DNA from: Acinetobacter calcoaceticus ANC 3811
GTDB lineage: Bacteria > Pseudomonadota > Gammaproteobacteria > Pseudomonadales > Moraxellaceae
DNA length: 64,000 nt
Assembly (NCBI RefSeq): GCF_000399665.1
Contig: NZ_KB976986.1
Span: forward strand, 964,240-1,028,239
Direction: 5' to 3'
The notes below the pieces were generated by a model. That model searched no databases and was not told where the DNA came from. It was given only the letters and a program-made list of their open reading frames with translations. Position 1 is the stretch's first letter. Each line of letters begins with the position of its first letter. Made by a program: the position numbers and the translations under genes. Below, piece by piece: positions 54,571 through 63,268 of this stretch.

Positions 54571-54651
54571 CGGGAGAGGGACACCCTCGGGTGTGCTGGA
54601 GTCGAAACCAGTCTGCTAACCCTCTTTCGTTCTGCCACCATAAATCTAATG
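54571..54651 (+). ncRNA. C4-like RNA copy 2, 3' part (separated from 5' part by the IS)
   Basis: Holds the ACACC-CTCG-GGTGT hairpin, CTGG/CCAG helix (copy 1: CTGAT/ATCAG, a compensatory change) and the 3' strand of the closing helix CTCTTTCGTTCTGCC. That strand still fully complements GGTAGGACGGGAGAG of the IS-free sequence, with G-U pairs. As it stands the 5' strand of this helix lies 1.47 kb away. Confidence 0.7.
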
Positions 54652-54660
54652 TTTTGGCAG

Positions 54661-54680
54661 AACTCCATATATAAGGAGTT
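54661..54680 (+). promoter_or_regulatory. Shine-Dalgarno-sequestering hairpin, copy 2
   Basis: AACTCC / GGAGTT with loop ATATATAA, identical to 12835-12854, overlapping the Shine-Dalgarno of the second micro-ORF. Confidence 0.6.
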
Positions 54681-54684
54681 GGCT

Positions 54685-54741
54685 TTGCACATTCATCATT
54701 TCTTGGCAGCCATTGCCAAAAGCTATAACAACACAGCTTAA
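54685..54741 (+). CDS. 18-residue leader peptide micro-ORF, copy 2
   Basis: UUG start six bases after AAGGAG; MHIHHFLAAIAKSYNNTA then TAA. See the entry at 12859-12915 for the comparison. A longer in-frame reading from the IS end (54553) exists only because of the insertion. Confidence 0.55.
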   Translation: MHIHHFLAAIAKSYNNTA

Positions 54742-54939
54742 AACATTTAACGCAGCTTGATCGCCGTAAGGCTTTTTCAGGCTTTAGCTCGTTATTACTT
54801 AAAACTTAGCAACAATTAAAACTTGAGATGTGCTGCGCACAGTCTTTATGGCTTTGCTATGCCTTTTTTTCTCTCCTAAAAAGGCAGCGGTTTCTATATC
54901 TCATTTATATACAACAATAATTTTTATAACGGTAAAAAT
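54742..54939 (+). other. Conserved leader between micro-ORF copy 2 and its TetR gene
   Basis: Aligned along its length with 12916-13113, with scattered substitutions. No promoter hexamers of good quality were seen, so expression from here after the IS insertion is uncertain. Confidence 0.5.
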
Positions 54940-55494
54940 ATGCCACATATAGATCTTCCATTTCGTGCTTTAAGCGTACTTCATTCAGCAAGATATTTAT
55001 TTAACAAATACGGCTTTCATAATGTCGGCGTAGACCGAATTATTGAGGTGGCAAAAATCCCTAAAGCAACGTTTTATAATTATTTTCACTCAAAAGAACG
55101 TCTCATTGAAATGAGTCTAACCTTTCAAAAAGACGGCCTTAAACATGAGGTCATGTCGATTATTAAAGTTCAAAAAGAATTAACCTTAGTTGAAAAACTC
55201 CGCAAAATTTATTACTTACACGCCGACTTAGATGGGCTTTACCATTTGCCATTTAAAGCGATTTTTGAAATTGCTAAAACACATCCCAAGGCTTATCAGA
55301 GCGTAGTTGATTATCGAAATTGGTTGATTAATGAAATCTATAATTTGCTTTTAAAAAGCAATGAAAATGCCTCAAAACAAGATGCACACATGTTTTTGTT
55401 TGTGATTGATGGGGCAATGGTTCAGCTTTTAGATCCGAACAAACCAGATGAACGGAAGAGATTGCTTGAGTATTTTTTGTTGGGGTTTGGGTGA
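54940..55494 (+). CDS. TetR-family regulator, C4-RNA-linked paralog 2
   Basis: 184 aa, about 80% identical by eye to the protein at 13114-13668; the recognition-helix part 'AKIPKATFYNYFHSKERLI' is identical, so the DNA target is probably shared. Its leader is cut by an IS ~370 bp upstream, separating it from the C4-like promoter, which may silence or deregulate it. The next genes (dioxygenase and LysO-type exporter) lie 155 bp downstream on the same strand and may be its targets. Confidence 0.85.
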   Translation: MPHIDLPFRALSVLHSARYLFNKYGFHNVGVDRIIEVAKIPKATFYNYFHSKERLIEMSLTFQKDGLKHEVMSIIKVQKELTLVEKLRKIYYLHADLDGLYHLPFKAIFEIAKTHPKAYQSVVDYRNWLINEIYNLLLKSNENASKQDAHMFLFVIDGAMVQLLDPNKPDERKRLLEYFLLGFG

Positions 55495-55649
55495 GGTGCA
55501 AATAATTTTGCGTAATTGAGCAGATGATTAAGTTCGGAATAACCATGAATACATATTTGAATTCTTATTTTTCATATTGAACAATACAGACAGATCTGTA
55601 TAATTCCATCTCACATAATATAAATTAATAATATTTGAATGGGTAAAAT

Positions 55650-56489
55650 ATGGAAAACTTAGCATACTCAAACACAATAAATTCACAAGAGCTTTTAGAT
55701 GGTAACTATCAAGATTCTTTTTTAGCTTTAAAAAGTTCGTTTGAAAAAAATGGCTTTTTACAATATAAGGCTGCTGAGGTGGATCCTGATTCAAAAAGAG
55801 TAATATTTGAAGAGTTTCAAATGTTAGAAAAAGATCAATTTGCCCCCTCAGATACCCAACGCTTTCGTCGCTATGGAAATGCTTTAATTTTGCCATGGGA
55901 AAAAGAGATAAAACCAATTTGGTTGCCTCCTGTAGCGAATGATAATGGCGAATATTTGTCAGGATATGACCAAGGAACTAACAACCCAGAACATAGCTCT
56001 ATAAGATACTTTAATGCTTTAAGTGAAGAAGTAAAAAAGACTAAGTATTTAAATCAACTCGTTATTGATGATTACAAGTTAACATTTGGGCTAAATGATC
56101 ATTATCTTCCTATTTATATTGGGGTACATTTTGTTAAATTAACGTCTAATTCAAGTGATATTTTAGGAATTAGTTCACCAGATTGTTTTCATCAGGATGG
56201 GGAGCCTTTTACTTTTGCTCACTTAATTAATCGTAGTAATAATATTATTGGAGGAGTTAATTATATAGCTCATCCAAGTGAGAGAAATAAGAGTTTAAAA
56301 GAAGTTAATGTTGAAAATATTTATAGTCATTTTACATTAAAAAATATTTCTGATAGTTTCGCTGTCCATGATTCCTCTGTATGCCACTATGTATCTCCAA
56401 TTAAAAAAATTGAATCACAACAAGATGATTTAATTGGAGAAAGATGGATGATTTTAATTGATTATTCTCTAACGAAACAAAACATATGA
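55650..56489 (+). CDS. Fe(II)/2-oxoglutarate amino-acid hydroxylase (2OG-Fe_Oxy_2, IDO-like)
   Basis: 279 aa. The HxD iron motif is in 'SPDCFHQDGEPFTFAHLINR' (about 178-180), with a later His in 'HDSSVCHYVSPI' (about 250) and an Arg in 'GERWMILIDYSL' for 2-oxoglutarate. This family includes the L-isoleucine 4-hydroxylase of Bacillus thuringiensis. It probably hydroxylates a free amino acid. The next gene, overlapping by 4 bp, encodes an amino-acid exporter, so product and exporter are coupled. Substrate unknown. Confidence 0.8.
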   Translation: MENLAYSNTINSQELLDGNYQDSFLALKSSFEKNGFLQYKAAEVDPDSKRVIFEEFQMLEKDQFAPSDTQRFRRYGNALILPWEKEIKPIWLPPVANDNGEYLSGYDQGTNNPEHSSIRYFNALSEEVKKTKYLNQLVIDDYKLTFGLNDHYLPIYIGVHFVKLTSNSSDILGISSPDCFHQDGEPFTFAHLINRSNNIIGGVNYIAHPSERNKSLKEVNVENIYSHFTLKNISDSFAVHDSSVCHYVSPIKKIESQQDDLIGERWMILIDYSLTKQNI

Positions 56490-57379
56490 TAAATAGTCTT
56501 ATATTTTCATTACTCCCTATCTTATTAGCTCTGCTTTCAGGATGGGGGGTGGGACAAGCCGCAAATAGCAATACTAGAGATAAATTAGTCAGCTATATCT
56601 CTATTCTAGTTTGGTTGCTTTTAATATCTATAGGTTTTCAATTTGGTAGTATTCTATTTGATAAGCAATTAGGTACTAAAGTAATTTTAGAATCTTTTGC
56701 TTATTCTACAATAATCACTTTGGTTACTTTTATCTTTTTATTTAAAAAGGTTAAAAATGTAAATGAACATAAAAAATCTTTATCTGAGATTTTTAAACCC
56801 ATAAGAGAATGCCTGATCGCCATTTCTATGGTTGTTATTGGTATGGTCTTATATCTCTTATTGCCTAGCGGTTGGAGTAGCGAGGTTATAAGTAGTATTT
56901 TACTTTATATTTTAATTTTTTTAGTGGGAATTGATTTATCAACTATTAGAATTCAATCTTTAACTATTAATCACTTTAAGGTACCTCTAGTTACAATCCT
57001 CTCATTATTTGTCGCTGCTTATATAGCAAAATTTATTTTAGGCAAATCTTTTTTTGAACTTGTAGTTTTAGGTAGTGGGTTTGGATGGTTCTCTCTATCA
57101 GGACCATTAATAGGAAAGATATTGGGACCAGAACAGGGTACATTTGCTTTACTTACTGACTTAATCAGAGAGTTTTATGCCATAGGATTATTATATCTTC
57201 TTGGAAGAAATTACCCTAACCCCGTGATTGGGGTGTGTGGTGCTACAGCTATGGATTCAACACTGCCATTTGTAAAAAATAATTGTTCACAATTAGATGT
57301 TCAAATTGCTATTTTTAGTGGTTTTATCTTAACAGTACTAGCACCATTTTTTATCATATTCTTTTCAGTATTTATTTAA
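56486..57379 (+). CDS. LysO/YbjE-type (DUF340) amino-acid exporter
   Basis: 297 aa with about 8 hydrophobic helices and the LysO segments 'ILLYILIFLVGIDLSTIRIQ' and 'GFGWFSLSGPLIGKILGPEQGT' (in part) and 'GATAMDSTLPFVKNNC'. Family members export lysine and analogues. The ATG overlaps the dioxygenase stop. I infer export of a hydroxylated amino acid; the lysine link is only by family. Confidence 0.82.
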   Translation: MINSLIFSLLPILLALLSGWGVGQAANSNTRDKLVSYISILVWLLLISIGFQFGSILFDKQLGTKVILESFAYSTIITLVTFIFLFKKVKNVNEHKKSLSEIFKPIRECLIAISMVVIGMVLYLLLPSGWSSEVISSILLYILIFLVGIDLSTIRIQSLTINHFKVPLVTILSLFVAAYIAKFILGKSFFELVVLGSGFGWFSLSGPLIGKILGPEQGTFALLTDLIREFYAIGLLYLLGRNYPNPVIGVCGATAMDSTLPFVKNNCSQLDVQIAIFSGFILTVLAPFFIIFFSVFI

Positions 57380-57432
57380 AAATATGATAAAAATTAGTTA
57401 GATATTTACTAGATTTTAATTAGTTTATAAAT

Positions 57433-57486
57433 AAAATTTAGCCAGTAGTTAGACGATTGATATTGTCTCTGCTGGCTAAATTTTTT
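57433..57486 (+). terminator. Terminator after the dioxygenase/exporter operon
   Basis: TTTAGCCAG / CTGGCTAAA stem with an inner AGAC/GTCT helix and T6 tail. Confidence 0.8.
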
Positions 57487-57495
57487 GAACCAATT

Positions 57496-58309
57496 TTACT
57501 TAATTTCCATATTCAAAGCATTTTCCAAAAATGAATCACTTTTGGTTTTCCATACATTAGCAGGCACAGGATGTTTGGCATCTTGTATAAGTTCTAATGT
57601 GTTTGGAATACCTCATAAGAGTAGGTGGATACTGAGACGAAATCGGTAATGATGATCTAGCTGCGGATGCAGTTTCTGTGTTTTTTTCAGCACTAATAGA
57701 TTCATTTATTTCATTCATTACGTTTGACGGTAGCGTTCTAGTGTTAGAACTCCACTGAGCATACATACCTTTAAAATCATAAAACCCAGATACAAGAATC
57801 AAAGCGTTTATCTTGCCTGAGTTAGCTACAACATTTGCTATGGAAGCACCACAACTAATTCCAACCACTGCAACTTTGTTTGGGTCAACATGTGGTTGTG
57901 ATCGAGCAAAATTAATGGCTTGTATAAGATTATTTTGTGATGCTTTACCACAAAAATCTGATTTTCCAGAGGACTCACCATATCCACTCATAGATACAGC
58001 AACACTGAAAAAGTTCTTTTTACTATATTCATTTAACAAGCCTGAGCGTACAAAGGCTTTTGAACCTTGTTTGTCTTTCTGAATGCCGTGTAAAAAGATA
58101 ATTGCTGGATACTTTTTATCGGCTAAGAGGTCTGGTTCTTTCCAATAAATCTCAGTTGTTTGATTATTTGCGGTTAAAAGTTGATGCTGTGCTTGTTTGG
58201 TATAAATATATGGAAGAATAGATACACGAAAAAAGGCATAGAAGCCAATAACGAAAACTAAAGGAAGAATGTAGGAAAGGGCTATATTCTTTTTCTTGTT
58301 AGGAAGCAT
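57496..58309 (-). pseudogene. Alpha/beta hydrolase with C-terminal frameshift
   Basis: The open frame (57557-58309) gives 250 aa: an N-terminal membrane anchor, oxyanion-side 'AIIFLHGIQKDKQGS', nucleophile elbow 'VVGISCGASIAN' (Ser of GISCG). After 'PPTLMRYS' the reading looks unnatural (KHIRTYTRCQTSCAC). In another frame the same DNA continues GIPNTLELIQDAKHPVPANV, WKTKSDSFLENALNMEIK and stops at 57496. That restores a normal C-terminus with the 'DAKHPV' His, the likely catalytic base. So one base change near 57615 probably inactivates it. Confidence 0.72.
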
Positions 58310-58393
58310 ATAGAACTCTATTGTAGTTATTTATGATTGCGAGTGATTTTCTATCTGTTGAAATTTAAAATCAATATATAAATTTCTTAATTA

Positions 58394-58426
58394 AATAAAC
58401 ACGGATATCTCAACAACATCCGTGTC
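58394..58426 (-). terminator. Terminator of the solute-binding protein gene
   Basis: ACACGGAT / ATCCGTGT 8-bp stem; T-rich run follows on the minus strand. Confidence 0.78.
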
Positions 58427-58471
58427 GGAAAATTGATTTAGATTAAAGATAAAAGAAGAAGTTTGCTTTAT

Positions 58472-59467
58472 TTATTCATCGTTCAACGAACATTCAAAGT
58501 TACTTGGGTTTTCTTTACATCTTACTTTTTTCAAAAAATTCATCATTTTAGGGTCATAGATACCAGCCTTGGTTAGCTGTATGCGTGCCTCGCGCATCAT
58601 TTTCATATAGTTTAATTGTTCATTTTTAGGAATATCCATCCAATATTTTGAAGGAATATCACTTTCATATTTGGCAATAATGCCAAACGTTCTATTTAAT
58701 TGGCTGGCTACCCAAGTCCGCGACTTTTGCCCAAAACCTGCTGGAAACTGGTCTTTACGAATAATGAAGTTTGCTGAAATTTGAGTTAAAGGAAAACGAA
58801 TGATTGCTCCTTTCTCACCTAAACCTTTGTGTAGTTCAAAAGGTTTAAATGCAACAATAGGAGCGGGAACAATATCAATTTCATGGTTGTTAAATTTTGC
58901 ACCAGCATTGGTGACATCTACAGATACAGCCTGACCTCCAACATGTTGCACAAGCTTGGGTTGCGCTTCATCATATTTAAATACCCCAATTTTTTTACCC
59001 GCAGCCTTTGCGAGTGTATTTATGCTTCTATCATTTACAAATAAATAAGCAGGGCCAATTGTGCCTAAACCTGCAATTTCGTAAGGACCTACCACCATGT
59101 TTTTTGCGGCCATAGGTGAAGACAACAGCTTATAGGCACTAATCGCTGTTTTCATATTTGTTAGTGCGCCAACCGCATCCAAAGATCCTGTATATTTATT
59201 AAATTGACGGCCACGTAAACCGCTAATAATAGCGCCATCACATTTGCCGACTTTTAAATCTTCAGCCGCAACTCGTTCATCAACATATGCTTTTAAAGAT
59301 ATATCAGCTCCCCAATTTTTGGCTTCAAGTGCATAGTCTTTGGCTAAAGCGAAAGCGTCTCCTGATTTACCAATTGGGTCAAAAACACAGACGTCTTGTT
59401 GCTTGGCGTAAATAGTTGTTGTTAAACATGTGCTTGCAATAAATAAAATAGTTTTAAAACGATCCAT
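58472..59467 (-). CDS. Putative periplasmic solute-binding protein (TRAP DctP-like)
   Basis: 331 aa with a signal peptide (cleavage near 'TIYAKQ', about residue 21). 'CVFDPIGKSGDAFALAKDYALEAKNWGADI' and 'CDGAIISGLRGRQFNKYTGSLDAVG' (in part) match the putative solute-binding family often seen in Acinetobacter. It lacks transporter genes beside it. Ligand unknown. It ends 'CKENPSNFECSLNDE', with Cys that may form a disulfide with the N-terminal 'DVCVF'. Confidence 0.72.
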   Translation of the reverse strand: MDRFKTILFIASTCLTTTIYAKQQDVCVFDPIGKSGDAFALAKDYALEAKNWGADISLKAYVDERVAAEDLKVGKCDGAIISGLRGRQFNKYTGSLDAVGALTNMKTAISAYKLLSSPMAAKNMVVGPYEIAGLGTIGPAYLFVNDRSINTLAKAAGKKIGVFKYDEAQPKLVQHVGGQAVSVDVTNAGAKFNNHEIDIVPAPIVAFKPFELHKGLGEKGAIIRFPLTQISANFIIRKDQFPAGFGQKSRTWVASQLNRTFGIIAKYESDIPSKYWMDIPKNEQLNYMKMMREARIQLTKAGIYDPKMMNFLKKVRCKENPSNFECSLNDE

Positions 59468-59723
59468 ATTTAATTATCCATTATTTAAATTATAAAAATT
59501 ATTTTATAAATCTTGGTTAGATTAGATATGGCATTTCAATAAAAATTTTAAGTGAAAAAGTCAAAAGACAGCCTGGGTTCATGAAGTCATTTAATGATTT
59601 ATTAGAATGTTTATTGTCCGATTTGCGGACAAAAATCTCATAAATCGGTATTTTCTCTATTCTTTTTATATCCTTAAATAAACTTAAAAATTAGTTTATC
59701 CATTCCACAATGGAGATTAATTT
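59468..59723. other. AT-rich intergenic region
   Basis: 256 bp of divergent promoter DNA. GTCCGATTTGCGGAC (59618-59632) is an imperfect inverted repeat and could be an operator. No gene seen. Confidence 0.4.
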
Positions 59724-59921
59724 ATGGAAATCTTAAAAACAAAAATTGCAATTATAAGCTCAGGGCTAACGAGCTTACCCAACACTGAAATAAAGATTTT
59801 TGCGAGTAGCGCAAGGTATCGTATAGACCTGTCTAAGTGTATCAAGAGTAACAAAACTGTAGGCAATGGATAGACCGCGGTACTCAAAGACTTGATGCAA
59901 ACAGATCAACAAGAAGATTAG
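59724..59921 (+). pseudogene. Remnant of an FAD-dependent oxidoreductase gene
   Basis: After a good ribosome site (GGAG) and ATG the frame reads MEILKTKIAIISSGLTSLPN, resembling an FAD-binding start (K-I-A-I-I-G-S-G-x-x-G-L with both Gly lost), then unrelated residues to an in-frame TAG at 59871. The same frame continues TAVLKDLMQTDQQED to a second TAG at 59919. It looks like the two ends of a gene joined by a large deletion. Family call is tentative. Confidence 0.45.
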
Positions 59922-59962
59922 AAAACGATTATTAGAATTTAAATGTTTTTTTGGAGTTAACA

Positions 59963-61735
59963 ATGAGATTTAAAAAAGGATTTTTAGCACTTAGCCTAGG
60001 TTTACTCTTTATAAACTTAGGATGTGCAAACAATGATAGTGATGACAATAATGCTGCTGCAAGTATTTATATTAATGGAAAAATTTATACGGCTAAAGAT
60101 AAAGATTCCCTTCAACAAGCCATCGCAATTGCTCAGGATGGAACTATTATAAAAGTAGGTAGTAACGAAGAAATCAAAAAAATTGCAGATAGTAATACAC
60201 AAGTTATCGATCTTGATAATAAAGTCTTAATGCCAGGTTTAATCGATAGCCATATTCATGCCTTGGCTTCTGGTGTAGAGGCGATATTAGCCACTATGGA
60301 TAGCGGTGATACCACCATAGATATTTCTAAAGTTGAAGCAAAACTTAAACAATCTAGTTTGGATGGTACGGGAGTTGCTGGAGATGTCCTATTTTTAAAT
60401 GGTTTGTCATCAGAATATTGGGAATTGGCTGACCAACTCTCAAATGTATTTAATAATAATGAATGGAAAGATCGTCCTATTGCTTTAGTGGGTAGTGACC
60501 ATCATACGGCATGGGCAAACCAAGCACTCTTAAAAAAAGCAGGTATAGATGCAAACTTCATTCAGCAATTAAGCCCAGATGACCAGCAAAATGTTGCACA
60601 CAATGAAAACTTTGAACCCACTGGATTTGTGATTGATTCTGGCTGGGATATGGTGAGTGATAAAATTCCATCTGTATCACATGATCTGCTTTATAAAGGC
60701 TCTAAAGAAGCAGTCAAATACTATAACAGTTTGGGTCTCACCGCGTGGATGGACATCGCTGCAAACGCCAGTCCAAATAAGGGAATTACCAATATTAAAA
60801 ATACAGAGGAAACCCTAGGGATGATTCCAATGTATAAAGAATTATCTCAAAAAGGAGAGTTAACAGCACGAGTTTCTGGGTTACATGTCATTAACTCAAA
60901 AAGTACGCCGCAAGTTTTTAACATCATTGAGTCAATCAATAGTAAATATAAAAACATAGATAACTTTAATTTAGTGGGTGTGAAAGTATTCGCTGATGGC
61001 GTATTAGAGATTCCAGCCCAATCGGCTGCATTACTTGGTCGGTACTCTAATAGTAACAAACAAGGCACTTTGTTATTTGACCCAAATACTTTTAAGTTAG
61101 TTGTTGATGAAGCAGATAAGCGAAATATGATTGTTCATATTCACGCTGTTGGAGATAGAGCTGTACAGGAATCTTTAAACGCCTTTGAGTATGCTCGCTC
61201 AAAACGTCAGAGCAAGGTCCCTCATAGTATTACCCATCTACAGCTCGTAGACCCTAAAGACTACAAGCGCTTTAAACAAAACAATGTGATTGCATCGATG
61301 CAATTGGCATGGGCCTATGAAGACAGTTTTAACAAAGAACTGGTAAAACCTTATATCGATGCAACTTCTTATAAGGGCATGTACCCAGCCCACTCGCTGT
61401 TAGTAAACGGTGCAACCATTGCTGGCGCAAGTGATGCTCCTGTTTCAACAGCCAATCCTTTTGTTGCCATGGCGACTGCAATCACCAGAAAAGGAAGTGA
61501 AGGCGAGGTTTTAAACCCAGCAGAAGCCATTGATCGAGATACAGTCTTTAAGGCCTATACGATTAATTCGGCTAAAGCACTTTATTTAGATAAAAGCATC
61601 GGCACGCTCGAACCGGGCAAAAAAGCCGATATGATTTTAGTGGATAGAGACATTTTTAATGTTTCGCCTGAACAGTTGGCTGAAACCAAAGTGGTGTGGA
61701 CCATTTTTAATGGGAAGAAAGTTTATCAGCAATAA
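59963..61735 (+). CDS. YtcJ-like amidohydrolase, lipoprotein
   Basis: 590 aa. The signal peptide ends in 'FINLGC', a lipobox. Amidohydrolase_3 features are 'MPGLIDSHIHALASG' (HxH metal pair), 'GSDHHTAWANQALLKKAGI', 'VHIHAVGDRAVQE' and 'GASDAPVSTANPF' (metal Asp). It probably hydrolyses an N-formyl, N-acyl or cyclic amide substrate in the periplasm. I choose the ATG at 59963, with GGAG 7-10 bases upstream; the earlier TTG is less likely. It stands alone. Confidence 0.85.
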   Translation: MRFKKGFLALSLGLLFINLGCANNDSDDNNAAASIYINGKIYTAKDKDSLQQAIAIAQDGTIIKVGSNEEIKKIADSNTQVIDLDNKVLMPGLIDSHIHALASGVEAILATMDSGDTTIDISKVEAKLKQSSLDGTGVAGDVLFLNGLSSEYWELADQLSNVFNNNEWKDRPIALVGSDHHTAWANQALLKKAGIDANFIQQLSPDDQQNVAHNENFEPTGFVIDSGWDMVSDKIPSVSHDLLYKGSKEAVKYYNSLGLTAWMDIAANASPNKGITNIKNTEETLGMIPMYKELSQKGELTARVSGLHVINSKSTPQVFNIIESINSKYKNIDNFNLVGVKVFADGVLEIPAQSAALLGRYSNSNKQGTLLFDPNTFKLVVDEADKRNMIVHIHAVGDRAVQESLNAFEYARSKRQSKVPHSITHLQLVDPKDYKRFKQNNVIASMQLAWAYEDSFNKELVKPYIDATSYKGMYPAHSLLVNGATIAGASDAPVSTANPFVAMATAITRKGSEGEVLNPAEAIDRDTVFKAYTINSAKALYLDKSIGTLEPGKKADMILVDRDIFNVSPEQLAETKVVWTIFNGKKVYQQ

Positions 61736-61936
61736 TCTAGTTTAGGCTTCGGGTGGGCTGAAGAAAAATCAGCTCACTTTATACAGCAGGATTGCTAAAA
61801 TTCGATTTATTTTATAAAGATCACAATGAGCAAAATTTTGCTCAATAGTAATATGGATTAAAGTATATTGAGCAAATATATTCACAAAAATTCTTTTTTG
61901 TAGTATTTTTGAGAAAATAATTGCTCATTTATCTCA
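61736..61936 (+). promoter_or_regulatory. Promoter/operator region of the hipA-hipB-like operon
   Basis: TGAGCAAAATTTTGCTCA (61827-61844) is a perfect 18-bp palindrome. Half-sites TTGAGCAA (61868-61875) and TTGCTCA (61921-61927) repeat the same core down to 10 bp before the start codon. This looks like a multi-site operator for the HTH antitoxin of the operon. Confidence 0.7.
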
Positions 61937-63268
61937 ATGAAAAAATTAACGATACAAGCACTACTTGATGCGAGCTGGTTAGATATAGCAGAACTAAAAC
62001 TGTTAGAGTCTAAACAGGGTTCGGCTAGTGCAAGTGAATTAGAATATGAATTGGAATATGCAATTCAACATTTAGACAAGCGTGATGAGCACGCCTGTAG
62101 TTTATCACTTCCTGTACAAATACTTATAAAACATGAATCGAGCACATGGTTTGGTTTTTTAGATGATATCGTTCCTTCTGGTGCTGCACGACGTTATTGG
62201 GTGAGTTATCTAGACTTACAACGTTTAACTCATGCAGAGCAAGATAGTATCTTATTAGAAAAAGGGGGTATTGCTCCTGTTGGTAATTTACGGATTAAAG
62301 AAGCACTTCCACCTATAAATCCTGACTCAACCTTACACTTACGTTATTTCAGTAAGGAAGATGTGGCTGATCGTAATGTTGATTTCCTTGAGTACGCTCA
62401 GCAAATGGGTGCGATTAGCGGTGGTGCAACTGGTGCCGGTGGAGAAGCGCCCAAATTACTTATTCGTGTTTCGCCCGATCAAAAAGTCTGGATTGATACA
62501 TACCAAGAAAATTTCGATCAACCAGATCAACATTATTTAGTTAAATTCCCAAGAAATAAACGCAGTGAAATTGATTGCGACATTGTCAGAGCTGAATATT
62601 ATTACTATCAAATACTCAACGAATTAGGTTTTGATACGATTGAGACAACTCAAATGAAGCTCATTGAAGGTACAAAGTATCCTTCTTTGTGGCTTCCAAG
62701 ATTTGACACAGAATGGCGTAATCAACAGTGGCACCGTCATGGTTTGGAATCTGTTTATTCGGTACTAAATAAGTCTTCAGGTAGCCATCTTAATCATTTT
62801 GAAGTTATAGAGAATCTATGTAATTTACTGACTCACATCAATTCAGATTTTGATGCTTCACAATTCATCTGTGAGTGGTTACAAAGAGATTTGCTTAATA
62901 TTATTTTCGGTAATTCAGACAATCATGGTCGTAACACATCTTTTCTAAAAAAATCAGGAAAAATTTCTCTTTCTCCTATTTATGATTTTGCACCCATGAA
63001 AGCCGATCCAGAAGTAGTGATTAGATCGACTACGTGGGGAAGTCCTTATGAAGAAGGTGGTGAGTATCGTTGGGCTCAAATTACCCAAAAACTTGCACCT
63101 TGGTGTGATCCTGATTTGTCTATAGGTGCATTAAAATCATTGGCCACTAATCTGGTTGGACTAAAACAACGCTTAATCGATAAAGGTGTACCTAAACAGA
63201 TTATTGAAATGCCAGCACTTTCATTTGACTATATAGAAGCTAAATTGAAAAGATGGGAGCTGTTATGA
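61937..63268 (+). CDS. HipA-like serine/threonine kinase toxin
   Basis: 443 aa. It has an N-terminal HipA region ('APVGNLRIKEA', about 110), phosphate-loop-like 'GAISGGATGAGGEAPKLLI' (about 155-173), catalytic 'IIFGNSDNHGRNTSFL' (Asp and Asn, about 330-340) and 'PIYDFAPMKAD' (DFG-like, about 351). HipA kinases phosphorylate a target such as glutamyl-tRNA synthetase and cause growth arrest. The partner HTH gene follows with a 4-bp overlap, the reverse of the usual hipB-hipA order. No Shine-Dalgarno is obvious; start ATG at 61937. Confidence 0.85.
   Translation: MKKLTIQALLDASWLDIAELKLLESKQGSASASELEYELEYAIQHLDKRDEHACSLSLPVQILIKHESSTWFGFLDDIVPSGAARRYWVSYLDLQRLTHAEQDSILLEKGGIAPVGNLRIKEALPPINPDSTLHLRYFSKEDVADRNVDFLEYAQQMGAISGGATGAGGEAPKLLIRVSPDQKVWIDTYQENFDQPDQHYLVKFPRNKRSEIDCDIVRAEYYYYQILNELGFDTIETTQMKLIEGTKYPSLWLPRFDTEWRNQQWHRHGLESVYSVLNKSSGSHLNHFEVIENLCNLLTHINSDFDASQFICEWLQRDLLNIIFGNSDNHGRNTSFLKKSGKISLSPIYDFAPMKADPEVVIRSTTWGSPYEEGGEYRWAQITQKLAPWCDPDLSIGALKSLATNLVGLKQRLIDKGVPKQIIEMPALSFDYIEAKLKRWELL

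Noticed and set aside
54553..54741. 62-codon ORF running from the IS end into cassette 2
   Set aside because: Its first part lies in the IS inverted repeat and C4-like RNA; only the last 18 codons, after AAGGAG, are conserved in copy 1.
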